Assembly: GCA_029948255.1 (NCBI GenBank)
Contig: JALIZF010001940.1
Span: forward strand, 978,501-1,042,500
Reading direction: 5' to 3'
Source: Telmatactis stephensoni
Taxonomy: Eukaryota > Cnidaria > Anthozoa > Actiniaria > Isophelliidae
Length of the DNA stretch: 64,000 nt
Program-made: the position numbers and the translations under genes
In this document: positions 57,860 through 64,000 of the stretch, in pieces
How positions within the stretch are numbered: the stretch's first letter is position 1
How the letters are laid out: every line of letters begins with the position of its first letter
The notes under the pieces: model-generated
Seen by the model: only the letters and a program-made list of their open reading frames with translations
The model's database searches: none
What the model was told of the DNA's origin: nothing

Positions 57860-60771
57860 GTGCAAATACTTACACTTTCTGTAGATAGTAACAATTAAAT
57901 TGATTCGTTTGTCCACATTTATCGAGCCTTGAATATAATACCGTACATACAACGCATAATGAAATTATAGAAATTCAGAACATTTAATATCCAGATCGAA
58001 ATTTATATAAAGTTGGCCCAGTCGGCGTAATACAAGCAACCTGGCTTCACAATAGCAAATCTGTCTGGTCTTGGGCAAGATTTATCCGTAAAATCCTTGT
58101 TGTATAACGATATTCAAAGCGACGAGGACTCTGGCCACTTAGATTACTTGAATCAAATTCCACTTGTCATATATGTTTTTGCTGAAGGTTACTTTTCATA
58201 GGCACACAGAATTTCTTGAATGTTATCAGAATCACTTGGGTGATTTAACTAGACTTTAAATACAATTCACTTGCATTTAAATACGTTGGAAATTGTGTCA
58301 TGAAATAATGCTAGAATTTCGCAGAAAGTTGGACGCAGATCCTCTAACCAGGACAATTTCTTCTGCAGTCAATTCTTCACCAATTCAAGATCCCTTATAA
58401 ATAGTTTTGAGTAAATTCAGGCGTTCAACCCACTTGGCACAATCAGGAGAAATGTAATAAAATCCTCTAGGACAATCTTTGAAGTTGGCGTAGTTCAGAA
58501 TTGATGAAATACCATCCTTTTCCAGTTAATTTCTAGCTGAACAAGAAATCCTCAGTCCGCGGAGTTCTTCTGCAAACTCAATCCAGAGTTTAATGAAGAG
58601 AAATCTTTACGTCGATCTCTAGAACATGATTCCCGTTGTTTATTGTCTTGTTGCTGTGTACGTTTTTACGTCGGTGAATGTTCCTATTGAGTCATCGGAT
58701 CAATTAGGGATGTCACAAATATACGCAAATGCCAAATGTCTAAGGACCGATGTGTCAAATCAACTATACGTAACAAAACAAGAACAACAAGTTACCCTAC
58801 TTGATAACGAGAAGAAAAAGGCGTAGCGGCAAGGACAACTGGTTAAAAGCTGCAAAATTAATATCAACGTAATTTAGCGGTTTTCAAACGCCGTTTTCTA
58901 AGGTGATTCTTGTAAATTATTTCAGAACATACAAAACACGGTTGGGGTTATATTTGGTATTCTAACAATTATTTTTTTGAGTAAGCTGCGATCGTGGGCC
59001 ACCTGCCAACGTGCTACCTACATATGGGGATTTGCATAACACGGCGTGGCTTGGAAGACAATTTTATCGATATCTACACGCTGGCTACATTTTAATCAAA
59101 CAGATCGCTGGATAAATGATCGAGGTTAAAAAGGATTGTGAATTGTGTGAGATAAGCCTTAGCCTGAGTCTTATATTAAATGAGTTAAATGTAAAAACAA
59201 GCTTTAGCGGCAATTATTTCTCGCTGTTGTGATATGACATTTGAATAGGTTTTTCCATCAGGAAAGCCATTTAACTGCCACTTTATTGTCACAAAGCGTG
59301 CCTGACGTCACGCGGCGGATGACAGGAAGCCGAGTGCGCATGACCGCGCTTTTCCTGCTCGCTATTTAATTTTAACCTGATTTAATTTCACAACATTTTT
59401 CTATCTAAAAATGTTGTGAAATAAAATCCGACGTTTTAAAGATTAATTTAATTTTGGTTTCAAATGGTAGAGCCAATTCTTTGTTAATTCTAAGGCATAT
59501 TTACAGTTTATAATTCGAACGGATTTTCAGAGGAAATCAAAAATACAATTGAAAATAAGTCGAATAATAGTAAGATGTCGACATCTCCGGTTGGACAAGA
59601 TTACTGAATAAGGGTTTTTAACGAAAAAACGAGTTCACTCGAGAGTTCAACAGTCTTCATCACCGGTCTGTATTCAGCCTGATCATAGTTAATCCAGTAG
59701 TCAATTTTTTTTGAAGATAAGCAAAATCTACTCGCCAATGAAACTCTTACGTGACCGAAGGTGATTATCCGTTTATTACTTTCCTTTCCTTTTTCATTTC
59801 CAAAGAATCCTGCATCCCCTAATCAAACAATTTAATGATTTTACCGAGTCATTGAAATCAACAATGTAAGCAACTCATGGAAATGAACAATTGATCTTTT
59901 GTTCGTTCAAAATTGAACCGTCCCAAATAATCGACCGAAATAGTAATTTTGCTGAGTCACTAAAAACCAACACATAATTAATACAGAACATCAAAAAACT
60001 GGGGGCGGTTGATAGTCATTACACCTTGTTAGTTAAAAGTTGACAAAATTATCGACCAATTACTGATTTTGCTTTGTCAATGCTGACCTCCCTAAGAAAG
60101 TACAGGGAAGGAAAGAAGGAGGCAGAATTAACGACATCGGTAAATGCAGAAAGGCGGTAATTGTCATATTGTCTACTTTATTGGTTGAAACGTGAAAATC
60201 TTCAATAGCTTCATAAAAAAGCAAATTTATCTTTATCTCATTCATTTTCTGATACCTATTTAGTAAAAACTTTTCTGAGTTTTAATACAACAAAATTCGA
60301 TGTGAGGAACATTGCAACTAGGTTATATTAACGATAGACCATATATAAAACCATATTGGTTTTCATATTGTAATGCAAATTAGCCATGCTGTCTTCAAGC
60401 GGGCAATCGTTGGTACAAGAGAACATTTTTGGGAGATCAACTTGTCCTACATATTTTATATTTATGCCAAATACTGTTTCATACTATCAAAATCAAAACT
60501 GTGTTAATAAAGTAGCTGAAATCTCCTGATTTGAAGTTGTTTGCCCCTTCAGTAAGCAGGTGACTAATCAACATTACAATACATACATTTATTATACAAT
60601 TCTCAAAAGAGCGCACGTAATATGCACAAGAACGTGAAAAATATGAGACCATATTAGGTTAGTAACATTTGAATGGCTTCCCGGTGCAAAGCCGCGCGCT
60701 ACTGATCAAAGTCAAAAGTGTCAATAAAAACGACATCATTTGTACTGATTTTTGCAGAATTGTATAATAAA
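57860..60771. other. 5' region of the Kv gene, no further gene supported
   Basis: The Kv promoter should lie here, but no convincing core motif was found. It contains a 66-codon plus-strand ORF (58626-58826) with a signal-peptide-like start, a perfect 16-bp hairpin (59385-59422) and TGACGTCA at 59303-59310. Confidence 0.4.
59385..59422. repeat. Perfect 16-bp hairpin
   Basis: ATTTCACAACATTTTT, the six-base loop CTATCT, and AAAAATGTTGTGAAAT form a perfect stem. It is not part of a longer inverted repeat that I can see. Confidence 0.7.
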
Positions 60772-60900
60772 TGTTATTGGTCGATTAACCAGGGAATATA
60801 GCTGTGAATTTTTACTTGTCACTTGCATTTTGGCTCGCCAAAATACAGCGTGACTCTTAAAAATACACAGCTGTATTAGCTGGTTAGTCGACCAATAACC
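60772..60900. repeat. Foldback element
   Basis: TGTTATTGGTCGATTAACCA at the left and TGGTTAGTCGACCAATAAC at the right are inverted ends. Inner arms (ATAGCTGTGAATTTTTA / TAAAAATACACAGCTGTAT) also pair. Confidence 0.8.
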
Positions 60901-61120
60901 TATATATATATGGTTTATTTGTTACAGAAATTACGCAGGTTACAGAAATAGGCAAGACTAATGTCCTAATATAGACCTGCAGAGTATTCATAACCAAATT
61001 ACAAGACATAGATAAAATATAAATAAATGTATGTATACAGTGAAATGATAAACTAATAATAATAATCTTCACAATCGAATTAAAACAAATTGATACCCTG
61101 TAAAGGTAATGCAAGATTCA

Positions 61121-61390
61121 TACAGTTATTCTCAAAAAGGTTGTCCAGATGAAAAGACGTTTAGTCGTTAATAAACTCATTTGCATATATCACATTTTCA
61201 ATTTTCTGGCAAGAATTTAAACTTTAACTGCAAAACTACAGTCCATTATACACAATATACAATATATAATGTACTTTAGAATTTTAAAATGAAATTCCTG
61301 TGAGAAAAGTGAAAATCTGATATACATGCAAATGAGTTTATTAACGTCTAAACGTCTTTTCATCTGGACAACCTTTTTGAGAATGTATTA
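61121..61390. mobile_element. Tc1/mariner-type MITE, copy 2
   Basis: End-to-end relative of 38072-38341. It starts TACAGTTATTCTCAAAAAGG and ends CCTTTTTGAGAATGTATTA. The TTTAGTCGTTAATAAACTCA arms are better preserved here than in copy 1. Confidence 0.85.
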
Positions 61391-62881
61391 TAAATACTAC
61401 ATTACAGAGTTAATAAATCAGAAAACCTTCATGGTGTCTACCGTGAATGAAGCTACGTATTGGAAGCAGTTTTGAGGCATTGTTGTGAACGTCGAGATCT
61501 TTGAGCACAAAAGAACAAAAGAAATGAATAAGAACTTTCAATGTAAAAGAAATGAGAGAGATCATTTAACACGAAAGAAACTTTGTTTCAAAACGGACTC
61601 AAAAACATCTTTTTCATATCTAGCGTTTCTTTGTACATTTCTTATTCATAGGCTGATCGATTTTAAGTTCGAAAACCAAAATATTCTACAGCGAAATCGA
61701 AATATCAAACAAAAATAGACTAGCCTTGTTCTTGCTTACATTATTAAATTGTTCATCTCTTTGGATTAGGGGCAATTTGAATTGAAGGTTGGACAACGCT
61801 AGCAATATAATAGGACCAACTCTTTAGTCTTCTTTAAATTAGTGTCTTGCTAAGGTTAATAAAACCAACACGTGCGGTCAATTCTGTTTATAACAAGGAC
61901 CACACAGTACAGTCAAAGTAAACAGGAGCTAATTCCTCCTCAGGATTTTAGAGCTCTTTCGCAATGAATTGAATAATTTTCTGAGCTAACGAGCGGTTTA
62001 TGTTCACAAGTTTGGGTGCACGCGAGAAGGCATCGGCCGTTTTCACAGTAGAAGACGAATGAGTCGTCTGACGATTTGCTCATCTACGCGTGAAATCAAG
62101 ACGTGTTAAGTTCAACGATTTGTTTGTCCAGACCCAAAGTACGAAATCGAAAAACCATCACTGTAGCGCCATTATACTTTTAGTATTTGTACAACAATTT
62201 GTTCTAGTGTGAATTTCAGTCGATTTAAGACAATACAGACAACACCGAAAATTCGTCTCAACAGACGGTCGAATAGACGTATAAAATCAGACGACTTTTC
62301 CGTCCCAAAGTGCGTCCGTCGCGGTCTCACACTGTGACGATTTCTTCGTCCGAGACCCGACTTGTTTGGCTCAACCAGACGATCAGAGTTTTTTAAATTT
62401 TGACATATATTTTTTCAGAATTTACCTCAAGAGCAACTTGGTTTATCTAGGGGTTCACTTTGACTAAATTACATTACTACATATTATGATAATTGGTCGA
62501 TGACATTTACCATTACACAAACAAGAATATGAAAAGAAAAAATATATATATACAAATCGATATATTTATAAATATATGAGTTGTATAGTTTATATATAAC
62601 AGTATGTAATTAATTAAAGGTACAGAAAATAATACAAGTACTTTAATTTGAGGATGTAAATCTTTTTGTGTCTAGTATAAAAATTTGGCAACTGATTCAA
62701 ATTTTCCGTCCTCATAACCATATATATGATGATGCGTTGGACGGCGGGCAAAATCGACACGTGAATTGAGTATCATGTGCAAAGGATACTGAGATGGCGT
62801 CTTCTTGGGTTTCATTCATTCCCTCGAGAAACATAAGCAGACAAGCGGCGGCCATTTTTGGAAAGAAACTACAGACTCCCA
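61391..62881. other. Intergenic, no gene seen
   Basis: The segment 62040-62400 has many CGTCT/AGACG words and may be a decayed element. The rest, including an AT-only stretch near 62530-62610, holds nothing I can support. Confidence 0.35.
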
Positions 62882-63014
62882 CTTAGGAGCTGTTTATATG
62901 GAGGCGAACCAGCCCGATAAGCGGGCTGACTTCTTTTTCCCCCTGGGGGGCACAGAACAAAAGAAGTTAGTCCGCTTACCGTACCGGCTCGCCTCCATAT
63001 AAACAGCCCCTAAG
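62882..63014. mobile_element. Short foldback MITE (copy 2 of a two-member family)
   Basis: CTTAGGAGCTGTTTATATGG then AGGCGA at the left pairs with TCGCCT then CCATATAAACAGCCCCTAAG at the right. The interior TTTTTCCCCCTGGGGGGCAC resembles that of 27085-27200. Confidence 0.85.
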
Positions 63015-63149
63015 AAATCTTATGTTGAAGATTCTCGAAGACGGCTGCCGTGACAACACAGCAACAGTCCTAAACGCGTTAACATCCTGATCTGATTTCT
63101 AACTTCTGAAGCCCGAGAAGCACTAATCTAGGATTAACTTTAAGAAAAT

Positions 63150-63391
63150 TTAACAAATCGAAGTCGCTTCTCTATGGTTTGCGTCAGAAATGATCAAAAC
63201 TCAAGTGGAACCACCAGCGTAGCGATGGTCTGTACTCTTATCGTCAATAAAAATTGCGTCAAAATGATCGAAATTCAAGTGGAAGCATGAGTGTAGCGAG
63301 TGGTTTCACTGCAAAGCTTTGATCATTTCTGACGCAATTTTTATTGTTGATAAGAGTACAGACCATAAAAAAGCGACTTCGATTTGTTTTT
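63150..63391. mobile_element. Palindromic MITE with internal direct repeat
   Basis: AACAAATCGAAGTCGCTT and AAGCGACTTCGATTTGTTTT are inverted ends, and GGTCTGTACTCTTATC and GATAAGAGTACAGACC are inner arms. The interior also has two direct copies of a unit running from GCGTCA(G)AAATGATC to TCAAGTGGAA and GTAGCGA. Confidence 0.8.
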
Positions 63392-64000
63392 TACCACAAA
63401 AACAGTTTTAGGGCTTGACCGGTTTCACCTTTTTCAAGACCGTGACTGTTTCGTGACCAACGCGTGACTTCATTTCCATTGTCAGTCAAAGCTGCAAGTT
63501 TGCCGAACCTCACAAAAATGTACAATCTATGGATAGTTTTAGTTTTGGAAAACAACCAGATTTTGCTGTACCAGTCGTGTTCCTTAAAGAGAAATAATCT
63601 GAACTTTGCTGAAGCTGGTGGAATCGACAAGAGGCAAAAAAAAAAAAAAAGAGTCGATTGATCGCACTCCCAAAACTGTAAGTTCATTCATTTTTTACGA
63701 TGTATTATGTAAGGATTTAAGAGAACCATTTTTTTGGAATCCAAATCAGGCTGAAGAAAGGCATTTTGTTTGTGTAAATCCATGAAACAGAAACTAAAGC
63801 AGATTTTGTCATTTTTAATTGATGTAATTGATAAAAGATTGATGTAAAAAAGCAGTCGTATGTGAATGAATCCGCGTGGTCGTCTTTCGAAGGGTTCAAT
63901 TCCCTTTTCACAATTGTTTGAATGAAAACTGTCATTTTTTCTTCGTAGCAATAAAATGACAAGGCCTTGAATTCATTTTTGTATGTTTGTTTTTTGATTG
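63392..64000. other. Window edge, no gene seen
   Basis: Short overlapping ORFs on both strands without recognisable content. Confidence 0.35.

Overview
This window is nuclear DNA from an animal, not prokaryotic DNA. The coding regions are few and intron-containing, with GT-AG splice sites. They sit in AT-rich sequence crowded with microsatellites, tRNA-derived SINEs, fossil non-LTR retrotransposon pieces and many palindromic (MITE-like) elements. The gene content suggests a cnidarian, most probably an anthozoan such as a stony coral: a Shaw/Kv3-type potassium channel, a FAM124-family protein, and a secreted protein of the noggin/trunk/PTTH cystine-knot type. No ribosomal, mitochondrial or symbiont-like DNA was seen. 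The taxonomic call is inference from gene and repeat style only.

Layout. (1) 0.8-2.4 kb, minus: a two-exon gene for a small secreted six-cysteine protein, with a repeat-built poly(A) signal region. (2) 4-9 kb: GAAA microsatellite, palindromic AGGAAAAT modules, a GC-rich hairpin, and a 0.53-0.56 kb tandem duplication. (3) 9.2-9.7 kb, minus: an unrecognised basic 171-residue ORF whose 3' end is followed by a decayed copy of itself. (4) 10.1-10.7 kb: a hAT-like MITE nested inside a pogo-like MITE. (5) 11.5-12.5 kb, minus: an intact FAM124-like gene. (6) 12.5-19.8 kb: mostly featureless sequence with one large tetranucleotide array. (7) 19.8-27.2 kb: two SINEs in tandem, the trunk/noggin-like gene (22.5-23.1 kb), LINE fragments, and a partial duplication carrying a dead copy of the 3' end of the trunk-like gene. 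(8) 27-45 kb: no convincing gene, but many foldback elements and long purine and tetranucleotide arrays. (9) 45.3-57.9 kb, minus: the dominant gene, a two-exon Shaw-type Kv channel whose second exon encodes the whole membrane core plus a cytoplasmic tail of over 1,000 residues. Its 8 kb intron holds TTTA/TC arrays and a full TTAA-flanked MITE. (10) 58-64 kb: upstream of the Kv gene, with foldback elements and a second copy of a mariner-type MITE.

All five supported coding units are on the minus strand. They do not form an operon or an obvious joint pathway. The two small secreted genes share an architecture: a signal-peptide region split by a phase-0 intron, then one large final exon ending in a C-x-C near the carboxyl end. 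At sequence level the window is notable for at least twelve exact TGACGTCA octamers, a dispersed CACAGGAA(G/A)CCC motif, and a high density of long inverted repeats, several flanked by TTAA or TA. I found no evidence of a wholly new multi-gene system; the findings list the best leads.
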